The notes: generated by a model from the sequence alone, not told the origin. A DNA stretch of 64,000 nucleotides from Hormiphora californensis (GCA_020137815.1 CM035356.1:1462232-1526231), one strand, 5' to 3'. Positions 1 to 13,394 are shown, numbered from the stretch's first letter. Numbers and translations: made by a program.

Positions 1-91
1 TGTGCGGGGGTATTTATTTTCTTGAAGGAGGGCATTTCCCGGAGAGGGCTGTCATGTCGAATGTCAAAATTAGGAGAGACTTTTAAAGAGA

Positions 92-278
<187 letters not shown>

Positions 279-805
279 CAATGTTGCAGGTGCGGTTATT
301 CGGGCTATTAGCCCAAATATGGATCGTTTTACGAGACAGTTCAGATGTGCACAGTTTGCAGTCATTGTTGGGTTATCATAGCAAAACTGTCACTTTTTAC
401 AGCATCTTATTAGTGCTGCCATGGTTTGTCTTGTATTATAATTGTAGTAAGTTGTTGAGTAACTCAACAAGTAGTAAGGGGTTACAAGGTTGGTCTGTAA
501 TCTGTATCAAAATTAATATTTCCAACTTATTCAAGATCAATTTACTTCCATTTATCATATAATGACCAACAATATGAATATGAGTCCCACCATGACTTAA
601 ATCTACTGGACTCGGATATCTCCCTACCAGTATACACCTATTAAAACACAGAATTTCCCATTCGTTAAATAAATAACAGATACTATTACAAATACAAGAA
701 CCTCAAGAATACCAAACAAATATTACTACCAACCGACTTAACTCCAGAACAAATAAAATAAGATAACCACTTAAATATTAACTTAACAAATATGGATAAA
801 AAGGC

Positions 806-1036
806 TGACAGTGGTCCTCCGACATATTCCGACGTGAAATTCGACCTAGATCTCGACCTGGAATGAGCCGCGCATCAGAGAGATGTGCCGCAGTAAGAAA
901 ATGATGTCGCGCTTCAACTCTTTTCTCTCGCTAGTCTTTGTGTCTCTCTCACTACGAATGCGCGCCTCATTCCAGGTCGAGATTCTCGTCGAATTTCACG
1001 TCGAGGTATGGCAATTATGTTGGAGGACCACTGTCA
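806..1036. mobile_element. Short inverted-repeat (MITE-like) element
   Basis: The left end TGACAGTGGTCCTCC is mirrored at the right end as GGAGGACCACTGTCA. Homology continues inward for about 65 bp per arm (shared blocks GTGAAATTCGAC and CTCGACCTGGAATGA), around a middle of about 90 bp. No coding capacity. No clear target-site duplication was found, so the superfamily is unassigned. Confidence 0.7.
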
Positions 1037-1259
1037 TATAGATAACATGCGTATTTACAACTTATAAAACCCTGCCGCCCACGCACTTTAAAAAGGCCAC
1101 GGCGGTGTCGGGACAGGGCTACTTAATTCTAATATCCTATTGTACAGGACTAATTGTCCTAGGGCTATGGATCCTGTTACAGGATTCCTGTAAAGTTACA
1201 CCCAAGGACCATAACGGTAACCTATCATACCGATATCCCTCTCAATAAGGAAGTGTCTC

Positions 1260-3569
1260 TCATAAGATATTCCTCTCTCTGTAGGGTTTATTTTCTAGAA
1301 TTCTCCGGAGGGAGAAGTTTGAGAGGTCAATTAGGGGATCCTCCCCCACCATCATCTCCGCTAGACACCTTCCTGCTGCAGGGGACTGCTGAATTCCTGG
1401 GGGGAGAGAGATTTGTTATTGACATATTGGTGCAAGATGGACAACACAATCTACTGTCTCACAAAATAGAAGACTGCCCTCTCCAAACCGGGCCATGTAC
1501 GACATTGCTGTCGACAGACAATTGATTGAGTGTTCTCACAAGTCTCGATCTATAAAACACGTTTCACGAGAATTGTTTACAATAAACTATTTACCGTGTC
1601 CAGAGAACCCGTTAATGTTGAAGTGATGGTCGGTGGTGGGATGAGGTCCAATGAGCCCGTTCTGGTCGAGAGTATTGTACTCGTAGTAGCCCACCCAGCC
1701 GCCTGTAGAGTTGATCAATTAGAGTCTGAATAAGCTGTGTGAATGTCGAATATATAGAGCAACAATAAAACAAGATATATACATCGGGGATCGTCTATCA
1801 TTATGAATTATGGGTAGCTTGTACAAACACTCTTCAATGGCACACTTACCAAGAATTTTGGTCCCCTCAAATATGGGCATTCTATAAGCGAGATTTTCCC
1901 AAATCTGCTCCGTGAATAGTGAGTCGTCAACCTCCCCAAAATTATTCAGTTCCTAAAAGTATAATTTAATAATTAATCAGTAACCAAATTAGCGACATCA
2001 CCATATGTTGTATCTGTGAACGATGTGTGCCCGAATGAAACCAACCTCTAGATCTGTTTCAAAGGTTCCTGAGTCGGAGTGTTGCACAATGTAGTGGGGC
2101 CCTTCTGATCGTATTACAGTTCCAAGGGGACACAACAGCAGGGGAACATTCCTTGGCCCATCTAGATTAGGGAACTTAGGATAATTTGCAATTAATTAGG
2201 AAAAAATACTATGTTTTGTGAGTTTTCCCGAGTAATACACTAATTAAATATTCAAGTTGAGACCTAGCTGTTACCTCGTACGGCAATGGTGAATGTTTGG
2301 CGCTTTTGAGGGGTCACAGGGAGAGTGAATCTCTTATCGACAGGCAGGGCAGAGTTCAGGAGATTATTGGTGAAAGATGCATGGATTCCTGTTGCGTTAA
2401 CAAAATCTCCGTAATGATAGGATGACGGCCCTGAACCTGACACCTGATTGAGGTGTTAGGGTTGGTTTTTAGTAACCTGCAAAACAGAGGAGAATTGAAA
2501 TGAATTACATTCGACCAAATATTAACAATATTTTGTTCCTTTAACATCTTAACTTACCTTAACACTCCTGTCCTCTGTGAACCCCGTAACCCGTCCCTTG
2601 ACTATCTCCACCCCCAGCTCCTTGACCTTATCCTTGAATGCGGAAAGGAGGAGCCACGGATCAAACCAACCCTCGTTTTTATCAACATCTGATGCCAGGA
2701 CAATATCTTCTGTATTCATAAACGGGTACTTTTCCTGTAGTTCTCTTCCCGTATACCTGGTAAACGGACCAGGAATTAATTAGAAAATAACAGTGAAACA
2801 ATCTCACAAAATAACGTCTAGTCAGAGGATATCAAACAGATTCCCCCCCCCCTCTCAGCCCCATTACTCACGTATTAACGTCAACTCCCGCTGCCTTCTG
2901 CACTGCAATATTTTCAGCAAGTGTAGGAGCAGTCTCCTCTGTAGCCAGGAACAAATAGGAACCATTTTTAAAGTTGATATTCACCGTGGTGTCAGGTGTT
3001 CCTGAAAAGGGCATTTTGGTATGGTTTGGGTATTGTTGTGTTTGAATTGTTCCTCGAAAGAGCAGTATTGTTGGCATTATGTAGGGTGTCATAAACATAA
3101 TCTCCTGGCTTATCCCGGTAGGCTACGAGAGAAACATAAACATCACCTTGAACGATGAGATCAGTTACTAAACTAAAACCCAGAATCCTGTCAATATTAT
3201 TACTAAACTTACCCAGAATCCTGTCAATATTATTGATAAACTTCATGGAGTGTTGGGAGAGTTTGATGTTCTCAGACAGGCTGAATTGTTCCCTAATGGA
3301 AGCCCAGGAGAGGGCGGTAGCCGATCTGACATAAGTTGGGTCTGGTTCTAGGACAGTAATACGATCAGGGGAGATGAATCTGGTGAGATGAAATGCAGTT
3401 GATAGACCCATCACACCACCACCTGCAAGGGGAGACGGGTAGTTGTCTGGATAAAAATTATAATCAATTTATTTGTAATTACATCGGGAAATAGATGATG
3501 AAATAATTTATTGGGAGTGCAATAGTTACCTGCAATAACGACATCTCTAATAGCTTTCCCTGTCGCCAT
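1260..3569 (-). CDS. FOXRED1: FAD-dependent oxidoreductase, FOXRED1-like
   Basis: Multi-exon gene. FOXRED1 is a mitochondrial DAO-fold flavoprotein needed for respiratory complex I assembly (family knowledge). Exon 1 (3530-3569) starts [14 protein letters not shown] and splices in phase to [13 protein letters not shown], giving a Rossmann GxGxxG FAD motif with an acidic residue closing the second strand (VLEPD). Later exons read [20 protein letters not shown], then NTEDIVLAS and NEGWFDPW near 2560-2760. Near 1560-1720 the C-terminal signature [13 protein letters not shown] followed by GFSGHG is clear. The last exon (from about 1405) begins [14 protein letters not shown] and stops at 1260-1262. 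All of these blocks are collinear with FOXRED1. The start fits because the Rossmann motif lies right after it, but no clear mitochondrial presequence is visible, so an upstream exon remains possible. Intron 2 carries a small duplication of the exon end (see findings). Confidence 0.88.
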
Positions 3570-3947
3570 ATTTTAGAGCCCCTACCAAGGGAGCAGGCAC
3601 CCTACAGAGAATAGGTTTTATAAATTAAGTTCAACTCATGCCAAATGGTTCTGAGAACTTGAAATTAAAGACTTGGGGCAAAAACCAGGAATTGGTAAAG
3701 GGGTTCCGGGAAATTGACTCCAGGCAATAAAGCAGAAACTGAATACCAAGCTGTCAGAGCATTGGCCTGACACATACAAAGCGTTACAATATATAACACT
3801 AACAAACACACACACGTCAAAGCAATACACCAATCAACTATGAAAATACTAGGTATAACACCCCTGTGAACTGTGTGAAAACTGCTTTTAATTGGATGCG
3901 AACAGGCTGTGACAAATAATATATCAATTATATAAAGTGCTGGGTCC

Positions 3948-5529
3948 CTAATCAGCAAAGTCCGTATCGTCCTGTTGTTCGTCGTGTTGAGATTGTTCTG
4001 GACCAGGACAGTGGCCATTAAGGTCATCTGGATCAGTGTATTTGACCCCACACCACACACAGTAGTAGTGGGTGTATCGGAGGTAGTGGTTTAGGGAGGG
4101 AAGGAGAGACGCATCTTCAGGCTGCCAGTACTGGGAAACAGGGGTTAGTATTCAGTTTGTAAAATGAATCCGTATATTGGACAAATGAGTATAAAACACA
4201 CACTATAATATGAAAGAATGTGAAAGAGATCTGACTATAGGAACATACCTCTATCTCATCATCCTCTTCACCATCTACAGCCTGTTGGGGAGGAGGAGGA
4301 GGCCAGAACCACGGTTCAGTGGGGGTATATCCACACCTCTCATCCATCTGTTGACACATTGACTGACATCTCCGGACTGTACGTGCTATAAACTTATCAC
4401 CTGCCTCTGTCATTTTACTCCTCCGAAATTGTGCCAACATTTGGGCCTCATTCCGCTGGGAAAGTGTCAGTAAGATAGGAAATGCAACGAAACCAACAAA
4501 CAAAACAAACATGAACAAACATGAACAAACAAACAAATAATCAAACAATCAAACAAACAATCAGTCAATCAAACAGAGAAATAGAGAAATAAACCTTAAA
4601 TGCTTCACGACGAGCAGTTTCAAACTTTAATCGTTTCCTGCACTCCTCTTTAATTTTAGTTTCCTGACCAAGTCCTGATTTCCCATCTTTAAACGGGTCA
4701 ATCTTGATCGGTTCTGATATTCCTTCGCCTGTAACAGGTTATCATGTTATACGAGGGAGGGCAAACTCAGTCAGTATAACGTTAACATAAGTTAACATGC
4801 TACAAATTCGAAGCAGCAGCTGTGTTTACTTCTCTCTCTCAAATTCTCCCACGGTCCCAGACTGTAGCGGTCGTGCGCGCGAGCACCCCTATCCTTGAGG
4901 CGTATGGAGGACCGCGCGTGCATACCTCGACAAGAATTACACGACTCAGACACAGAGAGAACGAAACCAGATAAGAAGAATACATAATCAGTTGAACAAC
5001 TTACCTCCCTTTCCCAGTCCACATCCCGCTTTGTAACCCATCATTTTCATCATCTTAAACCCAGGGTTTTCCTCCGATATTACATTTGTTTCCAGTCCCT
5101 TTTTCAGGGTTTCAGTTGCGTTCAGTTTCCTATCTTTTCCTGCTTGCCTGTGACTCTGATATGTGGGTATGTCAGTTTGTGTGTTGGAGGGGTAATGTTG
5201 TTTGTATGAGGGTTGCCAGCAAGAAACAATTTGCAAAGTGTGCAGTATATTGGTTCTACATACAGCACACACACACACATACAGGACTGATAAATAACAT
5301 ACGAACTTTGCTACCTTTCTGTTTTTGCTGAATAATCTACAGAATGAATAATATACTGCTGCTCTAGTAAAATTAATTGACCCCCAATTAGCTACTTACC
5401 AACCTTAACTGCCTCAGATTGCCTCTTATAGACCTCCAACTTCCGTTTTCCCGTGACACTCCTAGACAGACCCGGTTTAACATCCTTAGCCTCCACTAAG
5501 AACGTATCGGACATGTAGTCATCGGCCAT
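3948..5529 (-). CDS. GPATCH11: G-patch domain protein 11 homologue
   Basis: The N-terminus MADDYMSDTFLVEAKDVKPG (ATG at 5527-5529) matches the GPATCH11 (CCDC75) start. A G-patch follows in the exon near 4988-5160 (ENPGFKMMKMMGYKAGCGLG) and continues near 4600-4730 with EPIKIDPFKDGKSGLGQE. Next comes a basic helical stretch (4320-4450), a segment reading EPWFWPPPPPQQ, and an acidic run. The last exon contains the CxxC pair YYCVWCGVKY and NGHCPGP, and ends ...DDTDFAD with a stop at 3948. G-patch proteins usually bind RNA or activate DEAH helicases; human GPATCH11 is linked to kinetochore and ciliary functions (family knowledge). The order and spacing of blocks match the family over its whole length. 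It lies about 380 bp from the FOXRED1 start, on the same strand. Confidence 0.9.
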
Positions 5530-5784
5530 TTTAAACAGAGGGGCTATAAGGACATAGATGTTTCAAAATGGGTAACAAGGGCAGTCATTGGTGTATTGTA
5601 GTCACAAAAGATAGTTACATAATGTTCGAAGATATGTAATATGAGGTATCGGGGTATTAGGGTTGCAATGTATAGAGATGGATATTGAGACACTGGCATA
5701 TACTGAGAACTTGATATTTCTTTCTTAGTCGCTCTCTCTCTCATCAACACAGTTAATAAAATAATAAAAACAACACTCAACACT

Positions 5785-8700
5785 TCACCTCTTTCTACTA
5801 CTTGGTTTGGTAAAGTTCAACTTAGTGCCCCCAGAGTTAGCCTGGAACTTTGTATTCAACTGATTAGTTTGGGCCCACGGAGAATCTGAACTAGTGGTAT
5901 CCTGATCCAACAAATGTGTATACTTGGTCCGACCACTTCTACCAAAGTTTTTAACTTGCATGACCTTTGGCAGGATGCTCTTGTCAAAGTGGTCCTCAAG
6001 GGTTGGTTTGGAGAAGTCCTGTTTAAGGACTCCCTCCTCGTTGTCAATGTAGAATGCACCTCGGTGGTAGTACTTTTGGAGGAACCTGTATTTGCCCTTG
6101 TCTGCCTTGTTTGTGATTTGTTTGGGGTTCATCTTGGACCACATCTTTCTCTCGTCTTCTGTCATGTTCCGGACCTTCTCTATCTCGGCCGCCTAGGGAG
6201 GGTAGTTTGGAGTTTAGGGATGGGTGAGAGGGGTGATCGTGCGTGGGCCAGGTTGAGTTTTGCAAAAATCCCAGAAAAGAGATTATCTGGCTGCAATGGG
6301 GAGGGGGAGGACAAGGCTTGTCCTGGACAAGCCATATCCGTATGAAAACCCAAAATACCATAACTTACCTCTCTCTCCCTGGCCTCCCTTGCCTCTCTCA
6401 CAGTCTTGATTCTCCTCAGTTCCCTGACCTTCCATGCCTCGTATTCCTCAGCCTCATTCTCATCATCGGTTATAATGTTCGCTCCTGGGGGAGAGGGGGT
6501 TGGGGTGTTGATATCATGGGGGAGAGCGGGGTTGTTAATAACAAGAGAACGGAGCGATAGTAAATAAGTTGAAGATTGAAGTTTAAATACAAGATAAATC
6601 AGGATTTGATGCAGAAATTAAACATGCTGATAGTATTGACATGCTGTGCAGTAGTGTAACCTGGAAACATGCCGATTATAGTTTCCCTAACTTACCGTCG
6701 TCACTATCTGCAGCCTGTGCTTTCAAGTGTTCTGATGCTAGCTCCTCCTTTATAATCTGTTCCACTAGGGCATGTGATTCCTTCTTCCTGTTATCCTGTC
6801 GTGCCTTAATTGTCTCGTGTTTCTGTTCCTCTATTTGTTCCCGTGCCTCTCGCTCTTGCAGGGTTATCCGGTCCGATTTACGCACAAATACTGGCTTTAA
6901 CCTGTGTTGGGAGGTGTGAGTCGCTAATTAGGTGCCGGCAGGCACCTCCGACCCGAAGAAAACAGAAAAAACGAAAAAAAAAATTTTTGCCCCTGCACCA
7001 AATCCAAAAAGTGACGGCCCTATATATACAAAGAATAGAAGATTTTTGGGGGGGGGGGGGGGGGGGCAAATTTCAGGCAGCGATTGCGGCCACATCGTTT
7101 GAGATATCGACCTGAAATTTTGTAGGCATGTTCTAGTAGTATAACTACGTGTCATAACGTGGCCGGATTTTTGATTTTTTAATTAATTAATTAATTATAA
7201 GCTATCAAAATTTGCCCCTGCACATTGCCCCTGTACATTTTGATTTTTTGCCCCTGCACGCGTGCCCCTGCACACGGTTTATCTTCCGTTCTGCTTGAAA
7301 TATCGACTTGAAACTTTGTAGGAATGTTCTTCAATCATAAAAAATGATATTCGAAAAGTGGGAGTATTGAAAATTAATTAATTAATTAGTTATAGGCATG
7401 CAAAAATGGACTTTTTTAGGGCCCCCTGCACTTTTTTTGAAAATGTACAGGGGCAAATACCCCTGCACATTTTTTGCAATTTTGATATTCAAACTGTGGC
7501 CAAACCGTTTGTTTTTTCGAAATGAAACTTTGTATGCATGTTCTAGTAGTATAACTACGAGTCATAAAAAGGCTGGATTTCTTATTTTTAATTTAACTAA
7601 TTAATTATAAGTAATTAAAATTTTGCCCCTGCACCATCTTTCCCCTGCACCGCTGATTTCGACCCCCTGCACATTTCCTGAACAAGGCAACTAAAAATGG
7701 TATATTTTCTGTTCTGCTATAAATAACGACCTAACATTTTGTAGTAATGTAGTTCATGCATATAGAAAGATCGACAAAAAGTGGGAATAGTCAAAATTAA
7801 TTATCCAATTAATTATAAGCAATTAAAATTTTGCCCCTGCACATTTTGCCCCTGTACATTTGCGGCAAATGTTGCCCCTGCACATTTTCGGTAAATTTGA
7901 TATTCGAACTGTGGCCACACCGTTTGATATTTCGAAATGAGACTTTGCATGCATGTTCTAGTGGTATAACTACGAGTCATAAAAGAGCCGGATTTCTGAT
8001 TTTTTAATTAATTAATTAATTATAAGTAATTAAAACTTTTGCCCCTGCACAATTTTGTTTGCCCCTGCACAATTTTTGCAACTTTGATATTCAAACTGTG
8101 GCCACACCGTTTGAAATTTCGAAATGAAACTGTGTATGTATGTTCTAGTAGTATAACTACGAGTCATAACGGAGCCGGATTTTTGATTTTCTAATTAATA
8201 AATTAATAATAATCAATTAAAACTTTTGCCCCTGCACAGTTTTGGCAAATTTGATATTCAAACTTTGAGCCTTTGTGAAAGTTTCATACAGTTGCTGGCG
8301 ATAGACTCGATAGAGTTCGATTAATTTACCATGACAACGGAGTTGGTTACCATAGCAACCAGGGAATTCGTTGTAAAATAGTCCTTTCTTGCTATAAACA
8401 ATATAGTTAACGTGTAGCGCACGCCACAAAAGTTTTAAATTTAAGTTTTTGGGTGAAAAATAAATGGACTTTAACAATCGAAACAAAGTGTGCCATTAGA
8501 TCCTGAACCGAGAAACGAATATTTGTCAAATCGAATTTTGTTTAATGCGCGCCCCCGGTTCCCATTATTAAATATCGGACTATATGTTAGCAACTTCGGG
8601 TCGGACGAGGGGAAGCTTGCCTTTTGCGAACATATAATAATGTCCTAGATTCTTACTTTTAAAAATTTCTCTCTCTCTATCTCTCTCTCCCACAGGCAGC

Positions 8701-9036
8701 CCCCCCCCTCCCATATCATCTCTCTTCCTACCTGGGTCCGACATCGTCCTCACTGTCTGTGTATTCCTCACTGTACTCACTGTCTTCACTTCCCTGCTCC
8801 TCCTCCTCAACATCCAATAAATCTCTCTCCTCCTGCTGCCGCTCCCTGGCCCGCTCCAGAACCATCCGACGACGCCGCTCAATCTGAATTGTTACTTGTT
8901 TTGATGACAGTTTCAAGATACATATTAGTTTCAAGCTAGGTACAAATTAGTTCTTAAATTCTTGATTAAGTAAGCTGTTTCTGTATCAGCCTTCAGGGCT
9001 CTGTACTGTGTTTCTATTTCTATTTCTATTTCAGTG

Positions 9037-9068
<32 letters not shown>

Positions 9069-9992
9069 TCATCTTCCTCAAGGTCATCTTCCTCACTCTC
9101 TGATCCCCCAGCAGCAGCAGCCCTGGCCTCCTCAATTCTCCTGGAGGTCTCTGTATCGTGGTCACTCTCACTATCACTATCTTCTATTATCTCAGGCTTG
9201 GTTATCTCTCTATCTCGTATCCTTTCCACCAACTTATCTGGAAGCAGAATGTGTCATTTAAATGGCGCCTTGAGGGGTTTCAATGGATCAAGATTATAAA
9301 CGAATATATTTTGTCACATTACGTAACCCATCGAAAGAATAATCACATCACTAATTTGATAAAATGATTTTGAAGTCATCACTCTTATAAATAATAATAA
9401 AGTCTCAAGTGTCACACTAACCTTTACTCCTATCTAGTTGGCGCTGCCTCATTCGATCCAACCTCCTATCCTTCACCCCATCCAACTTAACAGGCTCATT
9501 CCTCACCTCCATCCCCTCCTCCTCTTCCTCCTCTGCATCACCCTCACTCCCACCATCCCCCTCCTCATCCTCCTCCTCCCCCGGACCACGGAGTCGGAGG
9601 GCTTGAGGGGGAGCTGTTCCCTCATTTTGGAACACTGGTTCATCTTCATCATCATCACTACTCTCTTGGGCGTAATCAGGTCGCTTTCCTGTCACGTACC
9701 TGGAGAGAAAGAAAGGGCCATATAATACATCTGATATTTATTATTAAAAACTCCAAATGACCAAGGCGAAGGAAATCTGGGAATCTAATCTGGGAATCTG
9801 GGATCAGATACAGAAAACACACCACAAGATTGAGTCTATGAAATACCTTTGCACTTTAACCTTCTTCATGGTAACTTCTCCCTTGTCATTGACCTCTGGG
9901 ACTGCACCTGCCGTACTCATGACACCCTGGGGCCCGGGGTTCCGGTAGTCCCGGGCATAGTACTCGTGGAGGTCAAAATCCATCGCTGACAT
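5785..9992 (-). CDS. MFAP1: Microfibril-associated protein 1 homologue (spliceosomal)
   Basis: Despite its name, MFAP1 is a nuclear component of the spliceosomal B complex (family knowledge). The conserved C-terminus is exon 5785-6193: [19 protein letters not shown], then [20 protein letters not shown] and [19 protein letters not shown], ending SSRKR at 5785. Upstream exons (6370-6480, 6670-6900, 8725-8885, 9065-9240, 9420-9700, 9845-9992) encode the usual acidic and charged helical stretches, including [12 protein letters not shown] followed by a [15 protein letters not shown]-type block, and the N-terminal [20 protein letters not shown]. The start is placed at the ATG at 9990-9992, just downstream of a long purine/pyrimidine tract; an in-frame ATG 9 bp further in is an alternative. 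One intron (about 6910-8725) holds a degenerate higher-order repeat and a poly-G run. The estimated product of about 430 aa is close to family length. Confidence 0.92.
7085..8285. repeat. Higher-order tandem repeat inside MFAP1 intron
   Basis: Two related modules alternate. Module A (starting near 7085, 7490, 7907 and 8093) contains CATGTTCTAGTAGTATAACT, a CGG-A-T stretch and an AATTAATTAATTATAAG tail. Module B (starting near 7245 and 7670) contains a TTCTGYT block and an AAAGTGGGA block. Both carry recurrent GCCCCTGCAC decamers. The order is A-B-A-B-A-A with an A-B period of about 410 bp. Noncoding. Confidence 0.85.
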
Positions 9993-10009
9993 GATGATGT
10001 TTCCTACTG

Positions 10010-10067
10010 GAGAGAGAGAGAGGGGAGAGAGAGAGAGAGGGGAGAGAGAGAGAGGGGAGAGAGAGAG

Positions 10068-10122
<55 letters not shown>

Positions 10123-10325
10123 GAGATGAGAGAGGAATGACGAGAGAGAGAGAGAGAGGGAGGAGAGAGAGAGAGAGTGTGACGGAGAGAGGGAGGATTT
10201 GAGAGAGAGAAAAAGAGAGGGAGATATAGAGAGCAGGGGAGAGAGAGAGAGAGAGTAGAAAGAGAGAGAGAGAGAAAGAGAGAGAGGAGAAGAGAGGAGG
10301 GATGGAGAGGGTAGGAGGAGTAGAG
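10010..10325. repeat. Long GA-rich purine tract upstream of MFAP1 start
   Basis: Imperfect (GA)n with GGGGAGAGAG sub-repeats directly upstream of the MFAP1 start codon. On the gene's strand it is a pyrimidine tract. It is either 5' UTR/promoter sequence or lies in an intron just before the first coding exon. Confidence 0.85.
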
Positions 10326-10906
10326 AGAGAAAGATGAATGAGAGACGAAGGTGATAAAAGGACGAATAAAACAACACGAGTATTGTGTAAAAGACAAAGC
10401 TGCCTAAACGTTCAATCAAGGTGGGGTACAGTTTTCAATAAGTTAAAAGAGTTACCGATTAGTCTATCAATATGGGTATATAAGAGAAAGATATTTACAC
10501 TGGAAACATTTGAATTGGTTTTAAGGGGGGACCCGAGTAAATCCTAAACACCACTAAAAATTAGTTCCATAAACTGACCCAGAATCATGACGTGTCGATG
10601 GGAACACGGCGGTATGAATAAGAAAATAAAGAACAAGTAAAAATGTACAGTTGTATTAAATATTAATCGTTATTGTGTTTATCTTTCAATATTACTAAAC
10701 TTCTTCATTCTTCATTTATACCAAGTGGGACCTTGTTTGTGACGTCATCACGTGACGTCACCAGATTACACGTGTGTGATTATATGTGGACAGAGAGATA
10801 TGTGTGTGCGTGTGTGTGGGTGGGTGGGGAGAGAGACTAGAGAGGACAATCACGATATACAATATATAATTCTACCCGGCCGGGGGTAAAATCAACACGT
10901 GACCTC

Positions 10907-11752
10907 TCACTTTTTTTGCTCAAGTTTCGTGCTATCAAAATCAGTTGATAAGGCATGCACAATGAAAGGGTCCATTCTACTGCCCTCTTTGAATTCCTCC
11001 TTGGTTAACCTGCCATCTCGATCCTTGTCCATCTGTAGAAATATCTTGTTCACCCTCTTCTCTGGGGTGTCCTCCTCCTTGGGTAGTATCAGCATGTTTC
11101 CCACCATGTTATAGATGGAACACACAATATCCAACATCTCTCGGTCACTGATAAACCTGGGAGGGGAGGAGAGACTGAAATAATAAACTTGGTGAGTGGT
11201 GGGAAGGGGAGGAGAGGGTTAAAGGACATGTGTTAAAAGGTGTAAATGGTGTAAAGGAGAGTTTTTATTCAACTCCTCCTTTGTTTCGGCACCTACCCAT
11301 CTCCATCAAGATCGTAAAGAGAGAAAGCCCAGTCGAGTTTTTCATCCAGTGTGCCCTTACTCGTCACACTGAGGGCCATGATGAACTCTTTGAACGTTAT
11401 ACAACCGTTAGCATTTGAGTCAAACTTCTTAAAGACATGACTAGCAAACTGAGAGGGGTCACCGTGCGGGAAAAACTGCTGATAAATCCTGACGAGAAGA
11501 GTTAGTTTTAGAAAGGGGGAGCTAGACAATCTTTAAATCCTGATAAAAATAAGATATTAGAATGGGAGTAGCTAGATGGTTTTTGAACAACATCTACCTG
11601 ACAAAATCATCTTTACTAAGAGTTCCAGAGGGGCAATCTTTCATGAACTCTCTAAACCACTTCTGGAGTTCCTTCTTATCAAAATATGTTGCGTCCTCCA
11701 GTTCTCTCAATTCTTCAGGCGATAACTTTGAATTTGAATGCTCATTGCCCAT
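10907..11752 (-). CDS. NCS1: Neuronal calcium sensor (NCS-1/frequenin-like)
   Basis: Three coding exons (11598-11752, 11297-11488, 10907-11156) join in phase to about 198 aa, against 190 aa for NCS-1. The product starts [15 protein letters not shown], an N-myristoylation motif, which selects this ATG over a longer upstream frame. The first EF-hand is degenerate ([13 protein letters not shown]), as in the family. EF2 ([13 protein letters not shown]), EF3 (DLDGDGFISDREM) and EF4 ([13 protein letters not shown]) keep their Ca-ligand positions. Strong NCS-1 signatures are [25 protein letters not shown] and [13 protein letters not shown]. The predicted role is a Ca2+/myristoyl-switch regulator of membrane targets such as PI4-kinase and ion channels (family knowledge). 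NCS1 versus another member of the visinin/hippocalcin group cannot be settled without a tree. C-terminal residues ([12 protein letters not shown]) are longer and more charged than in vertebrate NCS-1. Confidence 0.92.
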
Positions 11753-11844
11753 TCTAGAGTCTGATACAAGAACAGCGTTATTATTGCAATTACCATACGA
11801 CACACACAAAACGCATACGGCTAAAGAAACAAAAAATTTAAAAA

Positions 11845-11917
11845 CCAGCATTTTAAAACTGCAAAGATTAACAATGTATACTATACATTGTTAATCTTTG
11901 CAGTTTTAAAATGTTGG
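11845..11917. repeat. Near-perfect 36-bp-arm palindrome
   Basis: Two arms of about 36 bp separated by a single base, with one mismatch. The centre reads AATGTATA-C-TATACATT. It lies between the NCS-1-like start and the 3' end of the BTB gene, on neither coding sequence. No gene seen in the rest of this gap. Confidence 0.9.
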
Positions 11918-13394
11918 TATAGTGAAGCATTAAAATATGACAAAAATGATACTTAGGAGCAAAAACATACATATACATATTGTGTGCACTTCTTATTATC
12001 TTCTTATCCAACGGCCGCCACTAATATATATAACACCTGGACTGAGTGATGAAAAATATTTTTCAACATCTTCATCTTCACTCAATATATCCTCATCTCC
12101 AGACGCTTTACTTACATCTATTAATAGTTGCAACAAGAAGATGTGATCCTCAGGCGCCACGGACGCCAAAAGAGTGTCTAGCAGGTTAGTATAGACATTC
12201 TTATCTAAATCTTGGCAGGCCGCTAGAGCAGTGGGATTAAGTACATGTTTATCAACTGGAGTCAGCCGGTATGGTTGAGGCTTCCCCGAGATACCTTCTG
12301 CTAGAATTCTGAACATGTCAGGAGTAGACCGTCCAGCAAGGTAACTGCATACTTCAGCGTCCACATACTCCAATGGATCACGAGCCATAACGTCACGAAT
12401 CAGGGTAGATCGTAGCTCGGAGTGAGTTGGGTCCAATTCCTTTAGCGCGCAGTTCAGTACTTTTACAAGCTTCTTATCACGTCTTTCTTTTACCAAGAAT
12501 GCAGCTTCGGTAAACAGATAGTGGACATCGTCAAGAGATTCGTCTGTTAAATTTATACACATGCGACAGAAAAACGTAAGGCACTCTTTAGCTATCCAAT
12601 CAACTTTAAAAACCACACTAATTTTGTTGAGATCACGAAAAGTGTCATTGTTTAGCTGCCCCTCAACAGAACCAGTGTAACAACAGTCAACAAAACAGTT
12701 GACCCCCTCAAAAGTAAAATCGGTCATGTCCAATTCCACCAAGTAGTCCTTCTCTGCCATCTCAGAGATTACTGGACTATTCAGGCCCAGGATTAAGGAG
12801 TTAGCCTTTACAACCTCACCGTTACTAGTCGTCAATGTGACATCATTAACCCTTTGAGGGCGATAGGTCATATATGACACGGTCCATTCTAGACCGTCTG
12901 GAAGGCGCTACATGATGTCTAGGTGGCTAATTTTTTGTCACAAGCTAGTTTTAGGGATTTTGAACCCAAAACCACGTCCAAATCTGCTCGGAAAATCGAA
13001 GAAATTGTTTTATGGCCCTTCTCGGGAGGCTAATTTAGGCCTTTTTTTTTAAACCCCTCTCAAATTTTTGTTTTTGAGGGGCACAAATAATCCTTTGAAG
13101 GGATAAAACTACTTGACATAACAAATCGAATGCAAAAAACCGCATCAAAAAATATTGAAAATTGAATGAGTTATTAACGTTTTAGTCGTTGTATCATATA
13201 TGACTCTATCGTCCGTAAGGGAATTCTAGTAACAAATGTCATTTGTGCAAAAGTATGGGTCCAATAGTCAAATTTTATGCTTTGAGGTAGTCTATAGCTA
13301 TAATTTCTACAATCTTCAACGGTTTTTACTAGAAAAATACCCCAAATTCTACATTTTGTATCAGGTAAGTCGGAAGAACCTGTCCGTTCCTCTC

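Noticed and set aside
11753-11851. N-terminal extension of the calcium sensor with signal-peptide-like hydrophobic stretch
   Set aside because: The internal MGNEHSNSK start gives the conserved myristoylated N-terminus and family length; the extension overlaps a palindrome.
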